Assembly (NCBI RefSeq): GCF_947499295.1
Contig: NZ_CANMNP010000009.1
Span: forward strand, 1 to 64,000
Reading direction: 5' to 3'
Length of the DNA: 64,000 nt
Source of the DNA: an uncultured Roseibium sp.
GTDB taxonomy: Bacteria > Pseudomonadota > Alphaproteobacteria > Rhizobiales > Stappiaceae
Of the stretch, positions 1-8,646 are shown one piece after another. A program made the position numbers and the translations under genes. Every line of letters begins with the position of its first letter. Position 1 is the first letter of the stretch. A model generated the notes under the pieces. That model was not told where the DNA came from. It worked only from the letters and a program-made list of their open reading frames with translations, and did not search any database.

Positions 1-534
1 ACCATGATCTACGTCACCCATGACCAGATCGAAGCCATGACCCTGGCCGACCGGATCGCCATCATGCGCGGCGGGCGTATTCTGCAGCTGGCATCGCCCA
101 ACGAAATCTACAACCGGCCGGCCAGCAAATATGTCGCCGAGTTCATCGGATCCCCCACCATGAACTTCTTCGAGGGCGAGCTCAAAGCCGACGGCGGAAC
201 CTACAGCTTCACAAACGGCACACTCACCGTCCCCTTGAGCGACTATCAGTTCAAGGAAACAAGCCCAGAACCGGAACCAGCCTGGTTCGGCATCCGCCCC
301 GAACACATGACCTCAGGCGAGGCCGCACAAAACGCCACAGTCCGCATGACAGCATCCGTCGAACTCGTCGAACCCCTCGGATCCGACACCCTCGCACGCG
401 TCAATGCACAAAACCATACCCTTTGGGTCAGACTCGACGGACAGGCAAACATCAAAACAGGCGACAGAATCGACATCGGCTTCGATCCAATGCGCGCAAA
501 CATATTCAGCAAAAATAACGAAATCAGAATCTGA
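1..534 (+). CDS. Sugar ABC transporter ATP-binding protein, C-terminal part (5' end outside window)
   Basis: The gene is already open at base 1 and only its last 177 codons are present. The first residues, TMIYVTHDQIEAMTLADRIA, are the H-loop (switch histidine in VTHDQ) of an ABC ATPase. The segment IYNRPASKYVAEFIGSPTMNF is typical of the MalK/UgpC group that energises carbohydrate importers, and the remainder fits the TOBE-type regulatory domain of that group. Walker A, Q-loop and signature motif lie upstream of the window. The stop is 19 bases before the beta-mannosidase start on the same strand, so the two are probably one operon and the imported sugar is probably a mannoside. The substrate is an inference from this neighbour. 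Confidence 0.9.
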   Translation, partial: TMIYVTHDQIEAMTLADRIAIMRGGRILQLASPNEIYNRPASKYVAEFIGSPTMNFFEGELKADGGTYSFTNGTLTVPLSDYQFKETSPEPEPAWFGIRPEHMTSGEAAQNATVRMTASVELVEPLGSDTLARVNAQNHTLWVRLDGQANIKTGDRIDIGFDPMRANIFSKNNEIRI

Positions 535-553
535 GCCGCTCGGAGTTTCAAAA

Positions 554-3040
554 GTGAACTATCACGCCAACGCACAATCGGCAGACAGCCCATCCCCGCA
601 AAAAACTGCAACTCAATCCTTGAACGAAGGCTGGACGTTACGCTGTGCACGAACCGTTGCCGCTGCCCCGGTTACGCCGGACATGAGCTGGGAAGCAACC
701 GTTCCGGGCTGCGTTCATACCGACCTTATGGCGGCTCGTACCATTCCCGATCCATATCTGGACTGCAATGAACTGGCAGTCCAATGGGTCGGCGAATGCG
801 ACTGGACCTACGAAACCGAGTTTAATGCGGATCTTGAAGCCGGCACCCGGCACACACTCGTATTTCACGGACTGGATACTGTTGCGACGGTCTCCCTCAA
901 CGGCAACGTCATCCTTGAAAGCGAAAACATGCATCGAACCTATCGGGTCGATGTCACCGACAAGCTGAAAGCTGAAGGCAACTCACTGAAGGTGGGTTTC
1001 CTGTCGCCCTATCAGCACGAAAAGAAACTGCGTGAAGAACTGGAACCGCGCCCCAATTGTTATCCTGGGCCGGGCAATCTGATGCGCAAAATGGCCTGCA
1101 ATTTCGGCTGGGACTGGGGTCCCACACTCGTCACGGCCGGGATCTGGCGGAATGTGGACCTGGTCAGTTGGTCGACGGCCAAAATCGACAGTCTTCGAAC
1201 AGATGTGTCGATGACCGGAGCCGATGGCCGGGTCTGCATTCATGCCGGTATCGACGGGGTGTCCGAAAGCCTCGAACTGGAGGCCCGCATCGGTGACCAG
1301 TCCGCATCGACCTTCCTGTCGGACAGTGATGGCTATCTTGAACTCAACTACCCTGCTCCACACCTCTGGTGGCCGCATGGAATGGGTGGTCAACCTCTCT
1401 ACGATCTCGAAATTTCGTTGAAAAAAGACGGCGAATTGCTGGAGCGGCAAACCAGACGCATTGGGTTCCGGACTATCAGGCTGGACCTGTCCGGCGACGA
1501 CGACCAATCGGCGTTTACATTTATCGTCAACGGCAAGCCTGTCTTTGTCTTTGGTGCGAACTGGATACCCGATGACTGTTTCCCCGCGCGCATCACACGC
1601 GAAAGACTGGCCGAACGTATTGCGCAGGCAAAAGACGCCAACATGAACATGTTGCGCATCTGGGGTGGCGGCATCTACGAAAGTGACGATTTTTACGACC
1701 TGTGTGACGAAGCAGGCATCATGGTCTGGCAGGATTTTCTGTTTGCCTGTGCCGCTTATCCGGAAGAAGGCACGCTTCCGGCAGAAATTGAAGCTGAGGC
1801 CAAAGACAACATTTCACGCTTGATGTCGCATGCCTCGCTGGCGATCTGGAACGGCAACAACGAAAACATATGGGGCTTTCAGGCCTGGGGCTGGCAGAAA
1901 CCTCTGGCCGGAAGAACCTGGGGCGAAGGCTACTATCTGGATCTGCTTCCGCGCCTTGTCGGGGAATTGCATCCAAGCGGCACCTACTATCCGGGCAGTC
2001 CCTATTCCGGTTCAATGGAACGCTTCGCGAACGCGGACGAACATGGGTGCCGTCACATCTGGGATGTCTGGAACGAGGTCGGCTATGAAGTTTACGCCAA
2101 TTATGCGCCGCGCTTCGTTTCCGAGTTCGGCTGGCAGGCCCCTCCGACCATGGCAACGCTCACGCAATCGATCTCCGATGACCCACTGACACCGACATCA
2201 CCCGGGGTCATGCATCACCAGAAGGCGAGCGAGGGAAACGAAAAGCTTCTGCGCGGCTTGAAGGGCCATTTGCCGGAACCGGGCAATTTCGAAGACTGGC
2301 ACTTCACGACACAGCTTAATCAGGCACGCGCGATACATTTCGGCATCTCCCATTTCCGCGCACTTCAGCCGCACTGCATGGGGTCGATTGCCTGGCAGTT
2401 GAACGACTGCTGGCCGGTCACTTCCTGGGCTGCCATCGATGGGTATGGCCGAAAGAAGCCGCTGTGGTACGCACTCAAGAAAGCCTATGAACCGCATTTC
2501 CTCACGGTCCAGCCATCAGAAGGCGGTCTTGCACTCCACATCGTCAACGACGCAAATCTGGAATGGCGCACCCCAGTTTCAATCAAGCGCGTCAGCCTCG
2601 ATGGAAGGGAACTTGCCGAGCACACAGTCTGGCGCGTTTGTGTGGAAAGAAACAAACCAATCAGCGTGCAGCTGCCGGAGAGTATCATAACGCCAAACGA
2701 CAAATCAAACGAACTGATTGTCGTCACCGCGGATGGCTGCAAGACACATCATTATTTCCAGGAAGACATCAACCTCAAGCTGCCGGAACCGCGTCTCAGG
2801 CTCGACATCGAGGCTGGCGCATCCATCACCAGGGTCATCGTGACAGCGGAAACGTTCCTGAAGGATCTTTGCCTCTTTGCCGATCGCATTGGTCCGGACG
2901 TTACTGTCGATCGGATGCTCGACACGCTTTTGCCGGGTGAAACGCTGACCCTTGAATTGGAGAATGCGACAGACCTTTCGCTTGAGGATCTCACACCTCC
3001 AGGTGTAATCCGAACCGCCAACACATTGCTGGCGTCCTAA
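554..3040 (+). CDS. Beta-mannosidase, glycoside hydrolase family 2
   Basis: This 828-residue protein is the usual length for bacterial GH2 beta-mannosidases, which release terminal beta-linked mannose. An N-terminal sugar-binding domain (GWTLRCAR, TVPGCVHTDL) leads to an Ig-like domain and a TIM barrel. Glu437 in WNGNNENIWG fits the acid/base and Glu524 in FVSEFGW the nucleophile. I chose the GTG at 554 because CGGAG lies 8 bases upstream and because the ATG at 404 would overlap the ABC gene by 131 bases. There is no signal peptide, so it acts in the cytoplasm on imported oligosaccharides. The 3' end overlaps the convergent regulator gene by 4 bases. Confidence 0.93.
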   Translation: MNYHANAQSADSPSPQKTATQSLNEGWTLRCARTVAAAPVTPDMSWEATVPGCVHTDLMAARTIPDPYLDCNELAVQWVGECDWTYETEFNADLEAGTRHTLVFHGLDTVATVSLNGNVILESENMHRTYRVDVTDKLKAEGNSLKVGFLSPYQHEKKLREELEPRPNCYPGPGNLMRKMACNFGWDWGPTLVTAGIWRNVDLVSWSTAKIDSLRTDVSMTGADGRVCIHAGIDGVSESLELEARIGDQSASTFLSDSDGYLELNYPAPHLWWPHGMGGQPLYDLEISLKKDGELLERQTRRIGFRTIRLDLSGDDDQSAFTFIVNGKPVFVFGANWIPDDCFPARITRERLAERIAQAKDANMNMLRIWGGGIYESDDFYDLCDEAGIMVWQDFLFACAAYPEEGTLPAEIEAEAKDNISRLMSHASLAIWNGNNENIWGFQAWGWQKPLAGRTWGEGYYLDLLPRLVGELHPSGTYYPGSPYSGSMERFANADEHGCRHIWDVWNEVGYEVYANYAPRFVSEFGWQAPPTMATLTQSISDDPLTPTSPGVMHHQKASEGNEKLLRGLKGHLPEPGNFEDWHFTTQLNQARAIHFGISHFRALQPHCMGSIAWQLNDCWPVTSWAAIDGYGRKKPLWYALKKAYEPHFLTVQPSEGGLALHIVNDANLEWRTPVSIKRVSLDGRELAEHTVWRVCVERNKPISVQLPESIITPNDKSNELIVVTADGCKTHHYFQEDINLKLPEPRLRLDIEAGASITRVIVTAETFLKDLCLFADRIGPDVTVDRMLDTLLPGETLTLELENATDLSLEDLTPPGVIRTANTLLAS

Positions 3041-4047
3041 AGCAACTTCGTTTTCACGAGTTGCTGCAAGACGTTCGGAGCCTCACCCTCAATCTGGCGG
3101 ATCAACATATCCGCCAGGTTCCAGCCGGCGTCGAGCCTTGAAAAATACGAGGTGATTGGCCGCTTGGCGAGATAGTCACCGAGATTGGTGCCACTGCGTA
3201 CGGAAAAGTTGAAATCCTGAATTCGGTCCGCCGCAGCGTCGCGAACGCCTCTGCGTGCGCCCATCAGCACAATATCGTTGACGCAGACAAAACTGTCCGT
3301 ATCGGTTGTCCTGACCAGTTCGGCAGCTGCCTCCCGGGCAACATTCGCCTGTGGGTCAAGATTGCGCACAAGTGCCTCCCGATAGGAAAGTCCCTCTTCG
3401 GCAAGAGCTTTCTTGTAGCCAGCCATGCGCTGCAGAACGTATGTGAATTCGGCCGGACCGTCGAGCAGCGCAATGTTCTTGTGACCGAGTCGGACCAGTT
3501 CCTTCGTCCCCTGCCAGGCAGCAAACTCATTGTCGACGTCGAAATAGGCATGCTGCGAGAAGAGCTCGGTTCGCCCGAAGGTGACGAAAGGCAACTCCAT
3601 TTCCAAAAGATATTTGGCGCGTATGTCCTGCGGCGTCGTATGATCCATGATGACCCCGTCAGTGGCGCGGCCTCTGACGAGTTTTTCCAGTTCCCGGATA
3701 TCCTCACCGCCATTCGGCGCAATGATAGTTTGCACGGAATAGTCCGAGTTTGCGCATCGCTGATGAATGCCCTGCAATATTCCGAGGAGCGTTGGATCGC
3801 CGATTTCCGTATCGGTTGGAAAGTTGAGCAGCGCGGTCAGCACGAAGGTTCGGCCGGTACGAAGCTTCACACCTTCCATGTTGCGGACATAACCGAGCTC
3901 TTCCGCGACGCGGTTAACCTTCTCGGTCATTTCAACGCTGGTTTTAGGCGACCCATTCACGGCACGCGCAACGGTCGTCACGGACACACCCAGCCGTTCG
4001 GCAATCATCTTTAAGGTGACATTCTTGCTGGAAGATGGGCCGGGCAT
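3037..4047 (-). CDS. LacI-family transcriptional regulator
   Basis: The 336-residue protein starts with a LacI-type helix-turn-helix and hinge helix (residues about 8-60: VTLKMIAERLGVSVTTVARA, then SPKTSVEMTEKVNRVAEELGY). A periplasmic-binding-like sensor domain follows, with FGRTELF, YFDVDNEFAAWQGTKELVRLGH and VNDIVLMGARRGVRDA. It converges tail to tail on the beta-mannosidase gene, so it probably represses the mannoside operon and releases on a sugar ligand. The bases just upstream of its start (4055-4075) contain GAAACCGATTC, which vaguely resembles LacI-type operators, but the symmetry is poor and I do not call it a site. Confidence 0.9.
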   Translation of the reverse strand: MPGPSSSKNVTLKMIAERLGVSVTTVARAVNGSPKTSVEMTEKVNRVAEELGYVRNMEGVKLRTGRTFVLTALLNFPTDTEIGDPTLLGILQGIHQRCANSDYSVQTIIAPNGGEDIRELEKLVRGRATDGVIMDHTTPQDIRAKYLLEMELPFVTFGRTELFSQHAYFDVDNEFAAWQGTKELVRLGHKNIALLDGPAEFTYVLQRMAGYKKALAEEGLSYREALVRNLDPQANVAREAAAELVRTTDTDSFVCVNDIVLMGARRGVRDAAADRIQDFNFSVRSGTNLGDYLAKRPITSYFSRLDAGWNLADMLIRQIEGEAPNVLQQLVKTKLL

Positions 4048-4162
4048 GGACTGGTAGAAACCGATTCAGATGAAACAAATTTGAACGACCAGAATAGCCC
4101 GGCACATCCCCCGACTGCAAAGCAAACGTTGAACAGAATGATTTGTGGCTACAACGCCCCGC

Positions 4163-4663
4163 CTAGCCCGCCAGTAGCCTCTCAAAGGCGTCTTTCAGCT
4201 GATAGGAACCTTGCTGGCCCTGAACGATGTCCTGCAGTTCACCGGCCTCGTTAAAGAGCAGAAGAGTGACATGCTGCGCTCCGTATCGATTGGCAAATTC
4301 CCGGCCCTTCTGGGTTCTGATATTGGCGACCACATAGTCAATTTGCCGCCCCTCAAGCATGTCGAGCGCTTTGCGTGTCTCGCGCTGAAGCGCAAGACAC
4401 ATGGAACACTGCGGATCATGTATCTGCACGATGGTCGAGACCCCGTTGCCGACACGGTCAAGATCATGCTCATGCATGGTTGTCATCACGTTCTGGGCGA
4501 AAACGTAGCCCGTACCACCCAGGACCGCCGCGCCTATGGCAACGTTTCGGACCAGCCGAAGCATACCGCGTCTGTCCACGCCGGTTTCTGAAGCTGGTTG
4601 ATGGGAGACCATAGCTGACGTGCGTTTGGCCTTGTGATTGGTGTTTTTCCGTTGTTTCTTCAT
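4163..4663 (-). CDS. Thioredoxin-like protein with a CSMC motif and Tat-like N-terminus
   Basis: This 166-residue protein has a basic N-terminus, then RRGMLRLV followed by a hydrophobic stretch (AIGAAVLGGTGYVFA), which suggests export, possibly by the Tat route. The body has a thioredoxin-like pattern: VQIHDPQCSMCLALQRETRK carries the CxxC near the start of a helix, then DYVVANIRTQKGREFANRYG and HVTLLLFNEAGE. It is the last gene of a minus-strand cluster with two L,D-transpeptidases, 29 bases after the previous gene. Because those enzymes use a catalytic cysteine, a redox-maintenance role is a reasonable guess, but nothing in the sequence proves a partner. Confidence 0.7.
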   Translation of the reverse strand: MKKQRKNTNHKAKRTSAMVSHQPASETGVDRRGMLRLVRNVAIGAAVLGGTGYVFAQNVMTTMHEHDLDRVGNGVSTIVQIHDPQCSMCLALQRETRKALDMLEGRQIDYVVANIRTQKGREFANRYGAQHVTLLLFNEAGELQDIVQGQQGSYQLKDAFERLLAG

Positions 4664-4692
4664 CGGTCACCTGTTTGAAAATGTCTTCTGTC

Positions 4693-5367
4693 TCAGGTCA
4701 CGAGGATCCCGGCACCTGAGCGCACGCGATCGTAAAGATCGATCACATCCTGATTGACCAGCCTCACGCAGCCCGATGACACAGCACGGCCAATCGAGGC
4801 CGTTTCATTCGTGCCGTGCAATCGATAAAGCGTGTCGACATTGCCCTGGAAAATGTAGAGCGCTCTGGCCCCCAGCGGATTTTCCAGACTTGGCGCCATT
4901 CCACCGTTCCTGGCACTATATTTTGCAAGTTCTGGCTGGCGTGCGATCATCTCGTCCGGCGGTGTCCAGGTCGGCCACGGCCGTTTCCACGCGATCCTTG
5001 CCCGGCCCGACCATTCAAAGCCTTGCCGGCCAAGTCCGACGCCGTACCGCATGGCAGTCCCTTCCGGCTCGACAAGATAAAGGTAGAAGCGGCTGGTATC
5101 GACCACCACCGTGCCGGGCTTTTCCTGCGTCTGGTAAGGCACTCTTTGTCGCCTGTACTGAGGCTTCAAGACCTTCGGATCCACAGCAGGAAGCGGAAAT
5201 TCCTCATTGGGACGCGATCCGTAATTCAAGACGAATTCAGGATCGACGCGCGGTTGAACGGGCGCTGGTAAGGGAGCCTTGGCCGTCGGTGCGCAAGCTG
5301 CCAACGACAGTCCGGCGAGACCCAGCCCGCCCGACAACACCTGACGCCGTGTCACATATTTATTCAT
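4693..5367 (-). CDS. L,D-transpeptidase (YkuD domain), predicted lipoprotein
   Basis: The 224-residue protein starts TRRQVLSGGLGLAGLSLAAC, a twin-arginine motif, hydrophobic run and a lipobox-like LAAC, so it is probably exported and lipid-anchored. The YkuD catalytic region is intact: HGTNETASIGRAVSSGCVRL holds the conserved His and the nucleophilic Cys of the SxGCxR motif. This family forms 3-3 cross-links in peptidoglycan or attaches proteins to it. The gene lies 21 bases downstream of a paralogous L,D-transpeptidase and 29 bases upstream of the thioredoxin-like gene, all on the minus strand. Confidence 0.92.
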   Translation of the reverse strand: MNKYVTRRQVLSGGLGLAGLSLAACAPTAKAPLPAPVQPRVDPEFVLNYGSRPNEEFPLPAVDPKVLKPQYRRQRVPYQTQEKPGTVVVDTSRFYLYLVEPEGTAMRYGVGLGRQGFEWSGRARIAWKRPWPTWTPPDEMIARQPELAKYSARNGGMAPSLENPLGARALYIFQGNVDTLYRLHGTNETASIGRAVSSGCVRLVNQDVIDLYDRVRSGAGILVT

Positions 5368-5388
5368 GTATTTTGGTCCGAACGCCTC

Positions 5389-5967
5389 TTAAAGAACCAC
5401 AACACGAGTTCCCACAGGGACCCGGTTGTAGAGGTCGACCACATGATCATTGATCATGCGAATACAGCCGTTCGAGACGGACCTGCCGATTGAGGATGGC
5501 TGGGTGGTTCCGTGGATCCGGTAGTAGGTATCCCGGCCGTTCTTGTAAAGATACAGCGCTCGGGCACCGAGCGGATTGTTGACACCGCCGGGTACACCTT
5601 TGGCGTAACGCGCATATTTTTGCGGTTCACGGCGGATCATGTTCCGGGTCGGCGTCCAGCTCGGCCATTCAGCTTTGCGCTGGATGATTGCCGATCCCTG
5701 GAAGGCCAGGCCGGCCTTGCCAACGCCGACGCCGTAACGGCGTGCCCGGCCCCAGCGTTCCATCAGGTATAGAAAATGGTTTCGCGGATCCACGACAATG
5801 GTGCCAGGTGTGTAGTTCAGGGAATAAAAAACCCTTTGGGGCGCATATTCCGGATTGAGTTTGAATGTTTTTTTGAATTTGGCCGTATGATGGGCACTGG
5901 CCATATCTGCGTTTGCAACGACCAGTGCTGCAGCACCGCCGAGCAGCAGCTCTCTTCGGTTGAACAT
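5389..5967 (-). CDS. L,D-transpeptidase (YkuD domain), Tat-like signal
   Basis: This 192-residue enzyme begins FNRRELLLGGAAALVVANAD, a Tat-like twin-arginine signal ending near MASA-HH. The catalytic domain has the region HGTTQPSSIGRSVSNGCIRM with the conserved His and Cys, and PGTIVVDPRNHFLYLM at the start of the fold. It is a paralogue of the next gene (4693-5367): they share RYGVGxG and NPLGARALY. It lacks the lipobox of that neighbour, so it is probably free in the periplasm. Two tandem copies that differ in anchoring suggest different substrates or locations. Confidence 0.92.
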   Translation of the reverse strand: MFNRRELLLGGAAALVVANADMASAHHTAKFKKTFKLNPEYAPQRVFYSLNYTPGTIVVDPRNHFLYLMERWGRARRYGVGVGKAGLAFQGSAIIQRKAEWPSWTPTRNMIRREPQKYARYAKGVPGGVNNPLGARALYLYKNGRDTYYRIHGTTQPSSIGRSVSNGCIRMINDHVVDLYNRVPVGTRVVVL

Positions 5968-6031
5968 CTGAAGTCTCCTGAAAATCTGAAAATGCCGACC
6001 GGAAAACCGGTCAGGTGATCAAATCAAACTT

Positions 6032-6358
6032 TCAGGTATTGGGCGGACGGGGCTCGAGACGGCCAGAAACGGAACTGCGTCTGAGCGGCCGCGTCGTATC
6101 GAGCCGCTCACGCGTTTCAAAGGTCTCCAAAAGGCCTGAGCCCATGACCGCCTTGCAGTCCGAAGACTTGCAATAGGTCGGTTTGGTGTCCGCGACAGTC
6201 TTTTCTTCGCAGCATTCGTCTTCAAGCTGAGCAGCTTCTCCGACGACATAAACCGAGATTGCTTCGGGCGCTGCCTGATAAAGATCTACATTGCCGCGCG
6301 CAAGGCTTTGTTGCGCGCCTGCCAAAAGAAGGCCGACAATGAGCAGAATCCGAAACAT
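6032..6358 (-). CDS. Small secreted Cys-containing protein, function unknown
   Basis: The predicted product has 108 residues with a clear signal peptide (MFRILLIVGLLLAGAQQSLA). The mature part has four cysteines, in DECCEEK and YCKSSDCK, and a C-terminal Arg/Pro-rich tail. I do not recognise the family. The gene is first in the minus-strand cluster and its stop lies 64 bases before the L,D-transpeptidase start. There is no Shine-Dalgarno sequence before the ATG; on the contrary the bases just upstream read as its complement, so translation may be weak or the start may differ. Confidence 0.55.
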   Translation of the reverse strand: MFRILLIVGLLLAGAQQSLARGNVDLYQAAPEAISVYVVGEAAQLEDECCEEKTVADTKPTYCKSSDCKAVMGSGLLETFETRERLDTTRPLRRSSVSGRLEPRPPNT

Positions 6359-6879
6359 GACAGGAGGTTACCGGCGAATCCTGACAAAACCTATACAACC
6401 CACTTCACACTCCCGTGAGCAAGCACGCAGCTTGTCAGGCTGCCTCAGCCGCGGCTGAAAGGTTTGTTCTGTCAGAAAAGCTGGGGTCCGACACGCATGC
6501 ACCCCTCAGCATGAATGCCGGACCCCGAGCGCCCGGTCCGCCCCCGGAAAAACAATCTGTCCAGCTTAACAAGCTTGGCGCCAATTCCAAGCAGGAAACG
6601 CACCTCACCGCTTTGGCGTTGATCCCGGTCAAGGACAGGATTTTGTTTGTCGTGCAAGTAAACCAATAGGCCAAAGTGTCTGCAAGACGGATTGGGTTTG
6701 CTGGCGTGGAGGAAACAAAAATCAACTCAAGTCCCGTTCAGAGGATCTGGTTGCCGGGGATAACCCCGGAAAAAATCCATTTCAGACCGGGTGACGGCAA
6801 AACAGGAATTCGAAACATGACCATTGCCAACGATGAAAAGTGGATCGATAAAGAAACATCGGGTTTGTCGGAGGCAACC
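6359..6879. other. Gene-poor 520-base stretch with nested inverted repeats
   Basis: I see no convincing gene here. An open frame at 6415-6669 (+) lacks a ribosome site and family features. The notable content is structural. TCAGCCGCGGCTGA at 6445-6458 is a perfect 14-base palindrome. At 6483-6500 and 6509-6526 there are two 18-base arms (GGGGTCCGACACGCATGC on the left) that pair at 15 of 18 positions around the 8-base loop ACCCCTCA. The promoter of the following DUF3775 gene and that of the minus-strand wall-enzyme cluster should also lie in this stretch. Confidence 0.5.
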
Positions 6880-7290
6880 ATGGATATCGACCTCACCATT
6901 TCCGCGGATACGGTCCGCCTGTTCGCCCAGAAAGCGCGCGCAGTCGCTTCCTCAATACAGGATACGTTTGAAGACGGGCATGAAGGCGATGTAGAATTCG
7001 ACGCTGACACGCTGGAAGAAAGCCATAGCCACGATGGCCTTGCCGAGGAAGAAAGCGAAGACCTTTCGGACGAGGAACTTCGTGAACTGATAGAAGATCT
7101 CAACGTCGACGAGGCAGCGAACCTTGTGGCCATCACATGGATTGGCCGCGGTGACTTTGAAGCCGAGGATTTTGACCAGGCCGTCACTGAAGCCAAAGAA
7201 AGGGCAGTTGGATCCACAGCGAAGTATCTCCTAGGCATGCCACTTCTTGCTGACTATCTGGAAGCAGGCTTGGACGCACTTGATCTTTGA
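6880..7290 (+). CDS. DUF3775 domain-containing protein
   Basis: This 136-residue acidic protein has the DUF3775 layout as I know it: an N-terminal ISADTVRLFAQKARAV segment, an acidic middle (EESHSHDGLAEEESEDLSDE), then LRELIEDLNVDEAANLVAIT, WIGRGDFEAEDFDQAVTEA, and a C-terminal YLLGMPLLADYLEAGLDAL. The ATG at 6880 is preferred because GGAGG sits 5 bases upstream; a frame open from 6676 has no such site. No function is known for the family and no catalytic motif is visible. It stands alone on this strand. Confidence 0.8.
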   Translation: MDIDLTISADTVRLFAQKARAVASSIQDTFEDGHEGDVEFDADTLEESHSHDGLAEEESEDLSDEELRELIEDLNVDEAANLVAITWIGRGDFEAEDFDQAVTEAKERAVGSTAKYLLGMPLLADYLEAGLDALDL

Positions 7291-7476
7291 ATTTTTCATC
7301 GACCCCGAAAGACTTCCCTAAGGTCAATAGCGGAGCTGTGATTTCGCCCTCTACTCCACAATTAAACGGTTTCCTTGGGAAAACCGGTTTGAGGAGTGTT
7401 TCTTGTCTTTCCCCGAGCGTTCGATTGTCGCAGTCTCATTGATGGTGATGGTGATGGGAGCAGGGAGCTGAGTGAA

Positions 7477-7602
7477 ATGCTACAAGACCCGACGAACCGT
7501 GATGCTTTGACAGTTCATCGACCGTCTCCGTGGCCATATGTCGGAGGCATGATGGCAGCGACCGCTTTGATCACGACACTGGTCATCGCTTTCAGCAGCT
7601 AA
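7477..7602 (+). CDS. Small single-span membrane protein, tentative
   Basis: This frame gives a 41-residue product with a polar N-terminus (MLQDPTNRDALTVHRPSPW) followed by one hydrophobic span (YVGGMMAATALITTLVIAF). GGGAG lies 9 bases before the ATG. It sits between the DUF3775 gene and the DUF1624 gene on the same strand. Its size and lack of a recognised family make it uncertain, but the membrane span and ribosome site together make coding plausible. Confidence 0.4.
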   Translation: MLQDPTNRDALTVHRPSPWPYVGGMMAATALITTLVIAFSS

Positions 7603-7686
7603 ACGACCCCACGAAATCCGAACTGAATTGTCAGGCGTTCCCGGTTTTGCGAACCGGTTGATCAGGTTTCTGTCCGGAAAGTACAT

Positions 7687-8646
7687 ATGACCACGAAGCG
7701 ATTGGCCGTGCTTGATCTCGCCCGTGGCCTCGCAGTGGTCGCCATGGCGATCTATCATTTTTCCTGGGATCTATCCTGGTTCGCGTTCGTCGACTGGCCT
7801 GTGTCTCAGGGAACCGGCTGGCGAGTGTTCGCAGCTTCCATTGCTGGCAGCTTTCTGTTCCTTGCGGGCGTCAGTCTCGATCTCGCGCATAATGACGGCA
7901 TTCGCTGGCGGCCATTCTGGCGGCGGTTTGCGATGATCGCGGCAGCCGCCGCAGCTGTGTCACTTGTTACCTATTTCACATTTGGCGATAGTTTTGTGCG
8001 TTTCGGGATCTTGCATTCGATCGCACTGGCCAGCCTCATCGCCTTGCCTTTCGCCAGAGCGCCTCTCGCCCTCAGCGCTGCCGCATCCATAGTGTTTCTG
8101 ACACTTCCATTTTGGGCAAAATCGCAGATTTTGGATGGTCCGCTCTGGCTGTGGACCGGACTCGGAACCGTTGGTTATCCGAGCGTGGATTACGTTCCCA
8201 TGGCACCGTGGGCTGGGGTCACACTCGCAGGCCTCGCCGTTTCACGAACCTTTCGCAACTTGAAACTCTGGACCAGATTGTCGGCGTTTCGCCTGCGCAG
8301 TGCTTCTGCAAGTTTCATTCGTGCCATGGGACGCCATTCATTGGCAATATACCTGCTGCACCAACCGGTGCTTTACGGGCTCGTATGGACAGCAGCTGCA
8401 GTCGGGCCCGATTTGGATCGCTCAGGCAAAGCGTTCGTCCGCAATTGCTCGCTGGCCTGCGAGGACAGTCTTGGAACGCCCGGCATCTGCCGGTCCGCAT
8501 GCACCTGTACTCTTGAGCAACTGAAAGCGGACAACACCTGGGAGGCTCTCCAGAAGGAGCCGCAGAACCAGTCTTTGCGCAGCCGGATGAACACCAGCTA
8601 CGCCCAATGCCTTGCAGACGCAGAGCTTGCGCCTCAGGCCGACTGA
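7687..8646 (+). CDS. DUF1624/HGSNAT-type membrane protein
   Basis: The 319-residue protein begins RLAVLDLARGLAVVAMAIYH, the signature of the DUF1624 group related to heparan-alpha-glucosaminide N-acetyltransferase, acyltransferase-like multi-span membrane proteins. About seven hydrophobic segments follow, and MGRHSLAIYLLHQPVLYGL is the typical last span. After it comes a hydrophilic tail of about 80 residues with seven cysteines (NCSLAC, GICRSACTC, AQC), perhaps disulfide-bonded or metal-binding. The gene ends 13 bases inside the end of the convergent GMC gene. The substrate is unknown. Confidence 0.82.
   Translation: MTTKRLAVLDLARGLAVVAMAIYHFSWDLSWFAFVDWPVSQGTGWRVFAASIAGSFLFLAGVSLDLAHNDGIRWRPFWRRFAMIAAAAAAVSLVTYFTFGDSFVRFGILHSIALASLIALPFARAPLALSAAASIVFLTLPFWAKSQILDGPLWLWTGLGTVGYPSVDYVPMAPWAGVTLAGLAVSRTFRNLKLWTRLSAFRLRSASASFIRAMGRHSLAIYLLHQPVLYGLVWTAAAVGPDLDRSGKAFVRNCSLACEDSLGTPGICRSACTCTLEQLKADNTWEALQKEPQNQSLRSRMNTSYAQCLADAELAPQAD

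Noticed and set aside
6415-6669. 84-codon plus-strand open frame in the gene-free stretch
   Set aside because: No ribosome site at its GTG start, no family feature, and its first half is the palindrome-rich sequence.
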